From: Geminisphaera colitermitum TAV2
Lineage (GTDB): Bacteria > Verrucomicrobiota > Verrucomicrobiia > Opitutales > Opitutaceae
DNA length: 64,000 bases
Direction of reading: 5' to 3'
NCBI RefSeq assembly: GCF_000171235.2
Contig: NZ_ABEA03000040.1
Coordinates: 77 to 64,076, forward strand
In this document: one piece after another, positions 39,181-47,274 of the stretch
How the letters are laid out: each line of letters starts with the position of its first letter
How positions within the stretch are numbered: the first letter of the stretch is position 1
The notes under the pieces: model-generated
Database searches by the model: none
Told to the model about the DNA's origin: nothing
Seen by the model: only the letters and a program-made list of their open reading frames with translations
Position numbers and translations under genes: made by a program

Positions 39181-39229
39181 AGGCGAGCGGGCGCGGGGGG
39201 GCAATGAGAACGATGAATTCAACGGCAAA

Positions 39230-40018
39230 TCAGTAATTGTTCACGAGGTGTTTGTAACGGAGTTCGCCCACGGCGAAAGCCTTCGCATGTCCGTCAACAA
39301 ACACAGCCTGCACCTTGCCGCCGTGCCGCCAGCTGAGGTGTGCGTTGCCTTGATCCCCTTCATCTTTCACGGCGGTCTCGGCCAGATTGATGCTGGAATT
39401 AACGGTTTGATCGTAGAAACCCCAGTCGCACACGCCGGGGTTGTTGGGGCCAGGGTTTACGGCACCATCGGCCACCATGATGACCTGCGAGGGACGTAAC
39501 ACACCAGTGACCTTAACTCGTTTGGTTGATCCGTCTGCTTTCTCCTGCGGCATGACTCTCGGATTGGCACTGTAATTAGTGCGTGTGGCCGTGGATGCAT
39601 TGGGCTTCACGGATTCCTGCTGGCAAAAAAAGACGTCGTTGGAGCGTTTCTTTTCGGTAAGGGAGCGCGAAGCCAGATAGGAACTGATCTGATGCGACCA
39701 ACGGCGATCCGCATTGTTTATATTAATGTAGCCGTAGGGATACTGATCTTTGTCATCCACGGCATAGAGTGTCACCGCCATGCCGATCTGGCGCAGGTTG
39801 CTCAAGCATTGTGCGGAGCGGGCGGACTGACGGACCTTGCCAACGGTGGGGAGGATGATCGCCGCCAGTATGCCGATGATGGCGATGACGGTGAGCAATT
39901 CGATCAGGGTGAAAGCGGAAGAAGCCGGACAGGCCGGGGATGGGATCTTAACAGGACTTTGTCCTGTTACCTGAGCTAGCTCAGGTCGCGCCAGATATTT
40001 TGGGGCTTTCGTTTTCAT
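39230..40018 (-). CDS. pseudopilin-like secreted protein (DUF1559-type)
   Basis: 262 residues. After a long basic leader comes SSAFTLIELLTVIAIIGILAAIILPTVGKVRQ, the prepilin signature with Glu at +5; the residue before the cleavage point is Ala rather than the usual Gly. The globular part (CLSNLRQIGMAVTLYAVDDKD) ends with the class-typical LSWRHGGKVQAVFVDGHAKAF. The leader region codes two small palindromes (AACAGGACTTTGTCCTGTT at about 39949, CCTGAGCTAGCTCAGG at about 39970), unusual within a gene. Start at 40018 is preferred over 40042. Its first 90 residues are closely related to those of the 40483-42519 fusion. Confidence 0.87.
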   Translation of the reverse strand: MKTKAPKYLARPELAQVTGQSPVKIPSPACPASSAFTLIELLTVIAIIGILAAIILPTVGKVRQSARSAQCLSNLRQIGMAVTLYAVDDKDQYPYGYININNADRRWSHQISSYLASRSLTEKKRSNDVFFCQQESVKPNASTATRTNYSANPRVMPQEKADGSTKRVKVTGVLRPSQVIMVADGAVNPGPNNPGVCDWGFYDQTVNSSINLAETAVKDEGDQGNAHLSWRHGGKVQAVFVDGHAKAFAVGELRYKHLVNNY

Positions 40019-40075
40019 AGCGGGGGAAAAAGGGGGAGTCATAACTTTTCAGCAAAGGAACCTCGTTTACCCCAA

Positions 40076-40107
40076 ACGTCCAGTGGCCTGTTCCGCTCAC
40101 TGGTGCG
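40076..40107 (-). promoter_or_regulatory. shared upstream element, copy 2 (ACGTCCA-9N-TCCGCTCACTGGTGCG)
   Basis: Same two blocks and the same 9-base spacing as 37031-37062, here 58-89 bases before the pseudopilin start at 40018. In this copy CCAGTG and CACTGG also form an inverted repeat on the complementary strand. Confidence 0.5.
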
Positions 40108-40182
40108 CCCACCGCCCTGCCCTGTCTACATCCCCTGCCTACTCTATCGCTTCCTTCTCTTCCCTGACTCCCTCAACTCAAT

Positions 40183-40322
40183 TGTAGCCATTCACCTAAC
40201 TGGTAGGGAGGCCTCTCCGAGGCCTCCGTGAGCGTGGTGTGAGGAAGCGAGACTCATAGGTGGTTGGAGCGTGGTTTCGGAGGCCTCGGAGAGGCCTCCC
40301 TACCGTTAAGACAACGGCTACA
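40183..40322. repeat. palindromic repeat, family A, complete copy
   Basis: Bounded by TGTAGCC (40183-40189) and GGCTACA (40316-40322). Inside, GGTAGGGAGGCCTCTCCGAG and its inverse form long arms around CATAGGTGGTTGGAGCGTGG. CTCAACT occurs on both sides. Terminal inverted repeats and conserved length suggest a MITE-like mobile unit with no coding capacity. Confidence 0.8.
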
Positions 40323-40348
40323 TCTCAACTAGGTAGGTCCGCTTCTTT

Positions 40349-40432
40349 GTGGGTCTGCCTGCATATGACCTGACCATTCCGGTAGTGTGCATGGACGAAT
40401 CGAGCAAGCAACTGATTGGCGAGACGCCAGAA
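40349..40432 (+). pseudogene. IS630-family transposase fragment
   Basis: The plus strand reads AYDLTIPVVCMDESSKQLIG, then ETPE. VVCMDE-x-SKQLIGET is the hallmark around the first catalytic Asp/Glu of IS630-type transposases. Sequence before and after does not continue the family, so only about 28 codons survive, right beside a family A palindrome. It marks a lost element. Confidence 0.65.
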
Positions 40433-40482
40433 TCAAACTCTTCCTCCTATACCCGAAATTATAACCTGATGGGACGCATCAG

Positions 40483-42519
40483 TTATAACGTTACAGGATA
40501 CTGGGGCAGATCGGCGGGCAACGTCACGAGGCCGTCGGAGGCCGGGAGTTCCCGGGGAGCGGTGCCAGTTGCCTCAACGGTCACCTGTGTCACGTCCGCG
40601 GGCACCTGCACGGTGAGCGGCACTTGTTTTGCCAGCCAGCGGTCGAGTTCGGGCCAGCTCAGGGTGACGCGGACCTGGCCGTTGCGTGCGTCCGTGATGT
40701 TGTCGATGCGGACGTTGTCACGCAGCCAGCGCCAGAGAAACAACTGGCCTTGCGTCGCATACCAGGCGCCGGGCTGGCGTCCGTAACGGGCGAGGAAGGC
40801 GTCGAATTTTTGCCAGTCCGCCTCGGTGCGGATTTCGTAGGAGTGTCCCCAAAAATAGAATACGCCGCCGGGTTGCGACACGGCGCGCTGCCAGGCTTGT
40901 TCGAGACGGGCGGGCGAGGTGAGGAAATGCGCGTCGGTGACGAGGGCAAGCGGCTCGGCGTAGCCGGTGATGGTTTCGCCGCCGGTGCGCGTGGTGCGCC
41001 CGGAGAGGTAGCCGGCCTCGCGCACGCCGCGCAGCACGTAGTCGCCGCGCGCGTCGTAGGCAGGGACGTGGTTGAAGGGATACGCGAATGAAATCACGGG
41101 ATGGCCGAGGGCGGCTTCCAGGCGCAGGCGCATTTGCAGGCACTCCGCGGCCCACTGCTCGGGGGCGAGGGTCCGGGCGTGCGGATGGTTGAGCGAATGC
41201 GAGGCGACTTCCATGCCGCGGCGTTCCAACTCGGCGAGAACGTCGGCTCGCCCGGACATTCCTCCAAACACAAAAAATGTCCCGCGGAAGCCATGTTTCT
41301 CCAGCGCGGCGGCGCAGCGTCGGTCATTGACCGCGCCATCGTCCCAACTGGTGACGACCGCGGTTTGCGCTCCACAAGGCAGGAGGGGAAGGGCAACTTG
41401 TCTTTTAATATCGGATACGCCGGCGTTGGTTGCAAAGGAGAGTGTGACGAGCGTCCGCCGGTCCGGGCTGGCAATGGTGAGCGGCGTGTTTTTGCGATCA
41501 TACGGACGGCGGGGCTGGTAGGGGGGCACGGATTGCAAGACCGCCCCTTTGACGTTCATAGGGTTTATGTGGCCGACGCCGGGCGCGGCAGTGGAAGGGG
41601 GGGCATTGTCCGCAACGGAAGCGGGCCACTCAAGCGACACGGGGGCCTGATCAAGATAAACGTTCACGCGCCCGCGCCGGGACATGGTGGACATGGGCAC
41701 GGTGATGCGTTCGCCGTCCGCGCCACTGAGGATCATCGCACCGGAAAGGGTGTCGTGAGCGGCGGAGGGAAAACGGAAGGCGGAGCTGATTTCCCAATTG
41801 CCGGGCGGCAGGCCGGGCGGCAACGCGGAGGTGGTCGTCTCCACGAGGAAGCCGAGCAGGCGCGGCGCGGTGGTGGCATCGGTGGTGGCATCAACCGGGG
41901 CGGATGCGACAGGTCCATCAATAGGTGTGAAGGTCACGCGGTGGATGGCGCGGATGGTCTCGGGCATGCGGCGTTGCGGACGCACTGCGAGCGGACGTAC
42001 TTCGAGCGAGGCGAGCGGGGCTGCGCACCAGAGGCGCAGGCGAAACTGTCCGATGTCCTCCGCATTGGTGAGATTAAAGACCGGGGCGAGCTGAGTGCCG
42101 AAAATGAATCTTAGGCGAGCGGAGTCCTTGGGACGTTTGGCAAACTCGACTGTCATTTCCCACCAGCCAGGAGGGAGGGGGGCCGGCAGTTGCCATTTGT
42201 ATCCGGTGTTTGGATCACTCGCCGACGACAGGCTGATGGCGCTGCGTCCGTCATCGAGCACAACTCTTTCCCCGCCGGTCGCACCGTCAGGTGTGAGCGT
42301 GATAGCCATGCCGGTCTGGCGCAGGTTGCTCAGGCCCTGCGCCGAGCGGGCGGACTGGCGCACGCGGCTGATGGCTGGAACAAGAATCGCCGCCAGAATG
42401 CCAGTGATGGCGATCACCATGAGCAATTCGATCAGCGTGAAGCCGGATGCCACTGGGGGGACATTCCGGCGGAAATCAGGTTGCTGGAGTGAAACGTTTT
42501 TTTTACGAGAAGAGTTCAT
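40483..42519 (-). CDS. pseudopilin N-terminus fused to a polysaccharide deacetylase (CE4/NodB-like)
   Basis: 678 residues. Residues 1-75 are a pseudopilin start: basic leader, prepilin site G then FTLIELLMVIAITGILAAIL, and SRVRQSARSAQGLSNLRQTG, nearly the same as in the 39230-40018 protein. At about residue 76 the sequence changes to beta-sandwich domains (residues 80-370) and then a NodB-type deacetylase: TAVVTSWDDGAVNDRR (catalytic Asp and first metal ligand), FRGTFFVFGG, EVASHSLNHPHA (metal-binding His pair), ISFAYPFNHVPAY and YFWGHSYEI. It would be processed by prepilin peptidase and tethered or moved by a type II-like pseudopilus. I know no standard family with this layout. A C13 tract (coding strand) lies just upstream. 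Confidence 0.85.
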   Translation of the reverse strand: MNSSRKKNVSLQQPDFRRNVPPVASGFTLIELLMVIAITGILAAILVPAISRVRQSARSAQGLSNLRQTGMAITLTPDGATGGERVVLDDGRSAISLSSASDPNTGYKWQLPAPLPPGWWEMTVEFAKRPKDSARLRFIFGTQLAPVFNLTNAEDIGQFRLRLWCAAPLASLEVRPLAVRPQRRMPETIRAIHRVTFTPIDGPVASAPVDATTDATTAPRLLGFLVETTTSALPPGLPPGNWEISSAFRFPSAAHDTLSGAMILSGADGERITVPMSTMSRRGRVNVYLDQAPVSLEWPASVADNAPPSTAAPGVGHINPMNVKGAVLQSVPPYQPRRPYDRKNTPLTIASPDRRTLVTLSFATNAGVSDIKRQVALPLLPCGAQTAVVTSWDDGAVNDRRCAAALEKHGFRGTFFVFGGMSGRADVLAELERRGMEVASHSLNHPHARTLAPEQWAAECLQMRLRLEAALGHPVISFAYPFNHVPAYDARGDYVLRGVREAGYLSGRTTRTGGETITGYAEPLALVTDAHFLTSPARLEQAWQRAVSQPGGVFYFWGHSYEIRTEADWQKFDAFLARYGRQPGAWYATQGQLFLWRWLRDNVRIDNITDARNGQVRVTLSWPELDRWLAKQVPLTVQVPADVTQVTVEATGTAPRELPASDGLVTLPADLPQYPVTL

Positions 42520-42531
42520 GCGGGAGTGCGC

Positions 42532-42544
42532 GGGGGGGGGGGGG
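42532..42544 (-). repeat. 13-base C tract (coding strand) upstream of the pilin-deacetylase
   Basis: G13 on the plus strand, 13-25 bases before the minus-strand ATG at 42519; it occupies the place of a ribosome-binding site. Confidence 0.85.
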
Positions 42545-42554
42545 AGATGCGGGG

Positions 42555-43874
42555 TTATTTTTTCTTTTTCGGAGGGTTGGAGATGTTGATGGCTCTCGTG
42601 GACTGGCCGTATTCGTCCACTTCGACGGCATAGCCTCTTTCCATTTGCTGGAGCCAGTTCATGCGTCCGTTGTTGAAGTAGGCGGTGGCGGCTTCCTGAC
42701 CGAGGGCGACGGTGACTTGGTTGCGCATGCTGGCGGCGAGGTTTTTGAGGGATTCTTTTTTTTGTTCGGCAGTCAGCGAGTCGTCGTTGGCGAGCTGTTT
42801 TGAGGAGGCAAGGGTGGAATCGCGCAGGTTGTAGAGTTGCGAGGCGGTGTTCTCAGGGAGGCCAAAGCGTTTGCTGGCGGCGACGAGTTGCCGGTAGTCG
42901 TTGTCTTGGGAACGCCGGTAATCGGTGTAACGGTCCTCGCCGAGCGTCTGGCGGATTTGCTCGTTGAGCTGTTTTTCCGCTTCCTGACGCTGCTTCCAGT
43001 AATCCTGATCGTGCCCGCGCGGACCGCTGCCGAACATGTCGTTGTCGCTGTAGCGTTCATCGAAGTTTTTCTGGAGGGAATAGATGGCGAGAAATTCGGA
43101 TTCGCTGGCGTCGAATTGGGCCATTTTCCAGCGCAGTTGCTGGGTGGTTTGCGAATTGCGCAACTCGTATTGCTCGAATTCTTCCGGAGTGAGGAGCGCG
43201 GCGAGATCCTGCTTTTTGGAGTCCATGAGCATGCGCATGGCTTCGGCATCGGACGGAACTTGGAAGCTGCCAGTCTCGCGCCGGAGGTCGCTTATGAGTT
43301 CGTTGTAATCCTGCTCAACCTCCTGGATGGAGACGCGTTTTGCCTCGGGGAGGAAGGAGGTGCGGGGATCAACCCAGCCGCCATAGACGGCGGACTCGGG
43401 GTCTTTGCCGAGAAGGTTTTCGAGCGTGTCGCGGACCTCGCGTTGCAGGCGGCGGGCTTCGGCACGCTGCTCCTTGGTCTGGCGGTTGAACTGTGCTTCC
43501 CAAGGATTTTCCTTCCACCAGTTTTTGCTGAGGGTTTCGGGATCGGGCCGCGGCTGGAGCGTCTTCATGCGGTCGATGTAACGGCGCCAGACGATGCTGC
43601 TGACGATCATGCGCACGGTGCGGTCGTCAACGCCGGCGGCGCGAAAGACATCGCGCAGGGCCGCGGGATCGTCGCCGCGCAAGGCTTCGAGCACCGCGCT
43701 TTCGCTGATGGAAGCGGAGCCACCGGCACGGGCATTCGTGCTGGCTGCGGCGGAGCGGGCGGAACCGGCAACGCCGCCGGAAGGTTCACGGTGCGCCCGC
43801 CAGATGGAGCGGGCAATGAAAGCGGCATTGGCGGTGAGGGAAACGGCGAGAAAAATAACCGTGAGTTTCTTCAT
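42555..43874 (-). CDS. membrane-anchored helical hypothetical protein
   Basis: 439 residues. One N-terminal membrane segment or uncleaved signal (KKLTVIFLAVSLTANAAFIA), then a Ser/Ala-rich linker and a long charged, mainly helical region with many Gln/Glu/Arg (QRAEARRLQREVRDTLENLL, EAEKQLNEQIRQTLGEDRY). LTPEEFEQYELRNSQTTQQL resembles periplasmic LTXXQ-like helices, but I do not recognise the family. Start at 43874 (MKKL) is preferred; eight codons upstream are also open. The gene is 35 bases before the pilin-deacetylase gene in the same direction, so the two are probably one operon and may act together in the envelope. Confidence 0.75.
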   Translation of the reverse strand: MKKLTVIFLAVSLTANAAFIARSIWRAHREPSGGVAGSARSAAASTNARAGGSASISESAVLEALRGDDPAALRDVFRAAGVDDRTVRMIVSSIVWRRYIDRMKTLQPRPDPETLSKNWWKENPWEAQFNRQTKEQRAEARRLQREVRDTLENLLGKDPESAVYGGWVDPRTSFLPEAKRVSIQEVEQDYNELISDLRRETGSFQVPSDAEAMRMLMDSKKQDLAALLTPEEFEQYELRNSQTTQQLRWKMAQFDASESEFLAIYSLQKNFDERYSDNDMFGSGPRGHDQDYWKQRQEAEKQLNEQIRQTLGEDRYTDYRRSQDNDYRQLVAASKRFGLPENTASQLYNLRDSTLASSKQLANDDSLTAEQKKESLKNLAASMRNQVTVALGQEAATAYFNNGRMNWLQQMERGYAVEVDEYGQSTRAINISNPPKKKK

Positions 43875-44040
43875 AAGGGGTGAAGGGCCAACGGCCACAA
43901 TGCAGACGGGATGCTGCGGGACAAGAGGGGATTGGGCGGAAACGTCAGCCGGCCTTCCGGGATTTTTCTTTGGCTAGAAAACTTGCGCGCCCGCGGCAGG
44001 CGAATCTTGCTTGGTCCTTTTGCCGCATCCCTTTTCCAGA

Positions 44041-46239
44041 ATGTCGAAACGCACACCGCCCAAAGACGAACAGCCCGAACTCCCTCTTGCCCAGAAGGCT
44101 GAGAACAGAAACCAAAACGCGAACCCAACAGCGCAAAACGACACGCCACACACACACGACATCGCCTTGCACACTCCCTCCCCCCCCCCCCCCCCCGGCG
44201 GCACCTCTCCGGACGACGCCGAAAACGTCGTTATCCCCGCCGCGCCCGAACCACCGAAAAACAACGACAACGCCCCGCTCGCCCACGCCTACAAAAACTG
44301 GTTTCTCGACTACGCCAGCTACGTCATTCTTGACCGCGCCGTGCCCCACATTGACGACGGCCTCAAGCCCGTGCAGCGCCGCATTCTGCACACGCTCTGG
44401 GAAAAGGACGACGGACGCTTCCACAAAGTCGCCAACATCGTCGGCGCCACCATGGCCTATCACCCCCACGGCGACGCCTCCATCGGCGCCGCCCTCGTTG
44501 CCATTGCCCAGCGCGGCTGGCTCATCGAACCGCAGGGCAACTTCGGCAACGCGCTCACCGGTGACGACGCAGCCGCGCCCCGTTACATCGAAGCCCGCCT
44601 CACGCCCTTCGCACGCGAAGTCCTCTTCAACCCCAAGACCACTCCCTGGCAACTCAGCTATGACGGACGCGCCAAGGAACCCGTGACGCTCCCCGCCAAG
44701 TTTCCCGTCTCGCTGCTCGAAGGCGCGGACGGCATCGCCGTGGGACTCGCCACCAAAATCCTGCCGCACAATTTCAACGACCTGTGTCGCGCGGCGATCA
44801 ACCACCTCAACGGAAAAAAATTCCGCATCGTTCCCGATTTCGCCAGCGGCGGCATCGCCGACTTCTCCGAATACAACGACGGCGAACGCGGCGGAAAAAT
44901 CAAAATTCGCGCCAAGATCGAGATCCGCTCCAAATACCTGCTCGCCATCACCGAACTGCCCTACGGCGCGACCACCGTGTCGCTCATCGAGTCGATCGTC
45001 TCCGCCAACAACAAGGGCAAGATCAAGATTCGCCACGTGGACGACAACACCGCCGACCAAGTCGAAATCCTCGTTCACCTCCCGCAAGGTTCCGACGCCG
45101 AGCAAGTCATCAACCAACTCTACGTTTTCACCGACTGCCAGATCTCAATCTCGCCCGCCGCCTGCGTCATCGAACAAGTCCCGGCCCGCACCGGCGACGA
45201 CGGACGCGAAATCCCCGCGCAAGACCGGCCCATATTCACCGGCGTATCCGAAATCCTGCGACGCTCCGTGGACAAAACCGTGCAGCTCCTCAAACAGGAG
45301 CTCGAAATCAAACTCGGTGAGCTGGAGCAGCAATGGCATTGGGATTCGCTTGAACGCATTTTCATCGAGGAGCGCATTTATCGGCGTATCGAAAATTCAA
45401 AGACATGGGAAAACGTGCTTCAGGAAATCCGTGACGGCCTCAAGCCCTTCGTCAAAAAACTCCGCCGGGAAATCACCGAGGACGACATTACCCGCCTCAC
45501 TGAAATCCGCATCAAGCGCATCTCCGCCTATAACCGATTCAAGGCCGACGAAGCCATCAAAGGCATCGAAGCCGACATCAAGCAGGTGAAGCACGACCTC
45601 GCCCACATCATCCCCTACACCATCGCCTGGTTCGAACGCCTCCAGGAAAAATACGGCAAGGGCCGCAAGCGCCGTACCACTTACGACGAGATCGAGCAGA
45701 TCAGCGCCGCGCAGGTCGTGGCCGCCAACCAGCGTCTCTACGTCAACCGCGACGAGGGTTTTGTCGGGCTCAACTGGCGTCAGCACGAGTTCGTCACCGA
45801 GTGTACCATCCTCGACGACGTGCTCTGCATCATGGCCGACGGCACCATGAAAGTCGCCAAGGTGGCGGACAAGGTGTTCATGGGGCGCGACATCATTCAC
45901 GTCGCGATCCTGCCCAAGGACGGCGACAAAAAATTCTACTCGCTGATTTATCAGGACAAGGAAAGCGGCAAGGCCTTTGCCAAGCGTTTCCAGATCGGCG
46001 GCGTGACGCGCGAGAAGCTGTATCCGCTGACCGCGAGCGAGGGTTCCAAAGTCGTGTTTCTGGACGTGGCCGACGACGAGGCATCGATGCCCGGTAGGGT
46101 GGAGATCATCCTCAGCGGCCGTTGTTCGGCGCGGGTAAAGGAATTTCCGTTCAACTTCGGCGAGTTGAAAGTAGGCAGTCGTAGTGCCAAAGGCATTACC
46201 GTCACCCAGTGGCCGGTGCGCGCAGTGAAAAAGGGGTAA
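44041..46239 (+). CDS. type IIA topoisomerase A subunit (topoisomerase IV ParC-like)
   Basis: 732 residues. After a disordered N-terminus of about 80 residues come the DNA-cleavage domain motifs: SYVILDRAVPHIDDGLKPVQ, MAYHPHGDASIGAALVAIAQ, the catalytic Tyr in PRYIEARLTP (about 185), and LLEGADGIAVGLATKILPHN. The coiled-coil tower (IKGIEADIKQVKHDLAHI) follows, then a short, reduced C-terminal domain, as in ParC-like and Bacteroidetes/Verrucomicrobia subunits rather than full GyrA. The partner B subunit is not in the window. The N-terminal extension contains a C17 tract (44180-44196) read in frame as SPPPPPGG. Essential activity is expected. Confidence 0.9.
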   Translation: MSKRTPPKDEQPELPLAQKAENRNQNANPTAQNDTPHTHDIALHTPSPPPPPGGTSPDDAENVVIPAAPEPPKNNDNAPLAHAYKNWFLDYASYVILDRAVPHIDDGLKPVQRRILHTLWEKDDGRFHKVANIVGATMAYHPHGDASIGAALVAIAQRGWLIEPQGNFGNALTGDDAAAPRYIEARLTPFAREVLFNPKTTPWQLSYDGRAKEPVTLPAKFPVSLLEGADGIAVGLATKILPHNFNDLCRAAINHLNGKKFRIVPDFASGGIADFSEYNDGERGGKIKIRAKIEIRSKYLLAITELPYGATTVSLIESIVSANNKGKIKIRHVDDNTADQVEILVHLPQGSDAEQVINQLYVFTDCQISISPAACVIEQVPARTGDDGREIPAQDRPIFTGVSEILRRSVDKTVQLLKQELEIKLGELEQQWHWDSLERIFIEERIYRRIENSKTWENVLQEIRDGLKPFVKKLRREITEDDITRLTEIRIKRISAYNRFKADEAIKGIEADIKQVKHDLAHIIPYTIAWFERLQEKYGKGRKRRTTYDEIEQISAAQVVAANQRLYVNRDEGFVGLNWRQHEFVTECTILDDVLCIMADGTMKVAKVADKVFMGRDIIHVAILPKDGDKKFYSLIYQDKESGKAFAKRFQIGGVTREKLYPLTASEGSKVVFLDVADDEASMPGRVEIILSGRCSARVKEFPFNFGELKVGSRSAKGITVTQWPVRAVKKG
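44180..44196 (+). repeat. C17 tract in the topoisomerase N-terminal extension
   Basis: The longest pure C run in the window, in frame, in a gene expected to be essential. Any net change not divisible by three would destroy the ORF. Confidence 0.9.
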
Positions 46240-46270
46240 GAAAACCGGAAGCTCACGCAGAGAGGAGAAG

Positions 46271-46380
46271 AAGCTCACGCAGAGACGCAGAGGCGCAGAG
46301 AAAAACAGAAAGACTCCGCCTCTGGCGTTTGCTCTCTGAGTTCTGTTTTTCTCTGCGCCTCTGCGTCTCTGCGTGAGCTT
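46271..46380. repeat. perfect 40-base inverted repeat (family B) between convergent genes
   Basis: Arms at 46271-46310 and 46341-46380 are exact reverse complements; the core is CACGCAGAGACGCAGAGGCG. The 30-base loop carries CCTCTGGCGTTTGC. Related arms occur at 22521-22780, and motifs with CACAGAG occur at 29.9 and 30.3 kb. Sitting between topoisomerase and lpxA ends, it could stop transcription from both sides. It lacks T-runs, so intrinsic termination is not certain. Confidence 0.85.
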
Positions 46381-46431
46381 CTGTTTTTTCCGTGTTCCCG
46401 TGTCTCTGTGGTGAACTTCCGGCTTCCGGCC

Positions 46432-47214
46432 TCAAGCACTGCCCGGCGCCATGCCGCGGTCAGCGCTTCTGGCGGCAAACGTAAGGATGGTCTGTATTTC
46501 CACGCTGGCGGCTTCGGGGTGGTCCCGGAGTTTTTCGAGCGCCTGGGTCCGGTTGAGTCCCTCACGAAAGAGAATGCGATGGATCTGCTTGATTCGGTCG
46601 AGTTGCGCCGGGGTGAATCCGCGACGTTCCAAGCCCACTTTATTGATGGCGCGGACGACAGCCGGCGCGCCGTCGGTGATGAAGTAGGGAGGGGGATTTT
46701 GCACGACCTTGGCATAGCCGCCGATCATGGCGTGGGCTCCGACACGGCAAAATTGATGCACGCCGGAATGCGCGCCGCACACCACGTAATCCTCGACAAT
46801 GACGTGACCGGCAAAGCCCGTGCCGTTGCTGGCTACGAGGTGGTTGCCGATCACACAATCGTGCGCGACATGGCAGGTGGCGAGCAGCACGTTGTCGTCA
46901 CCCATGATCGTCATGTCGCCATCGTTGGTGGCGGCGTGGACGGTGACGTATTCACGAAACACGTTGCGCGCGCCGATGCGCACGCCCGGGTTGCCGCCCT
47001 TGAATTTCAGGTCCTGGGTCTTGCCGCCGATGTTCGCATACGGGAATACCTCGCACTGGGGGCCGAGGTGTGTGTTGCCCTCGACAGAGGCGTGGTGATG
47101 CAGGCGGCAGCCGTCGCCCAGGCGCACGCCGGCACCCACGTAGGCGAAGGGACCGATTTCGACCCCGGAGCCGAGTTCGGCGGACGGATCAACATAAGCG
47201 GACGGGTGAATCAT
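46432..47214 (-). CDS. lpxA: acyl-ACP--UDP-N-acetylglucosamine O-acyltransferase
   Basis: LpxA starts lipid A synthesis by acylating UDP-GlcNAc. 260 residues with left-handed beta-helix hexapeptide repeats from the start (IHPSAYVDPSAELGSGVEIG), the catalytic His region VHAATNDGDMTIMGDDNVL...TCHVAHDCVIGNH (His about 125), and the typical PPPYFITDGAPAVVRAINKVGLERRGF stretch before the helical C-terminal domain. It lies 60 bases after the lpxC-fabZ gene on the same strand, the same lipid A gene order seen in other Gram-negatives with the fusion. Confidence 0.96.
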   Translation of the reverse strand: MIHPSAYVDPSAELGSGVEIGPFAYVGAGVRLGDGCRLHHHASVEGNTHLGPQCEVFPYANIGGKTQDLKFKGGNPGVRIGARNVFREYVTVHAATNDGDMTIMGDDNVLLATCHVAHDCVIGNHLVASNGTGFAGHVIVEDYVVCGAHSGVHQFCRVGAHAMIGGYAKVVQNPPPYFITDGAPAVVRAINKVGLERRGFTPAQLDRIKQIHRILFREGLNRTQALEKLRDHPEAASVEIQTILTFAARSADRGMAPGSA

Positions 47215-47274
47215 GGCAGTGGTAGCAATTGAGAACGAGACTGACGCGTGTAATGTGTTTCCAACTACATCCTG

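Larger units (their letters stand above)
40019..40482. other. intergenic region with shared element, family A palindrome and a transposase remnant
   Basis: 464 bases holding, in order, the shared upstream element (40076-40107), a complete family A palindrome (40183-40322) and an IS630-type transposase fragment (40349-40432). No intact gene. Confidence 0.65.
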
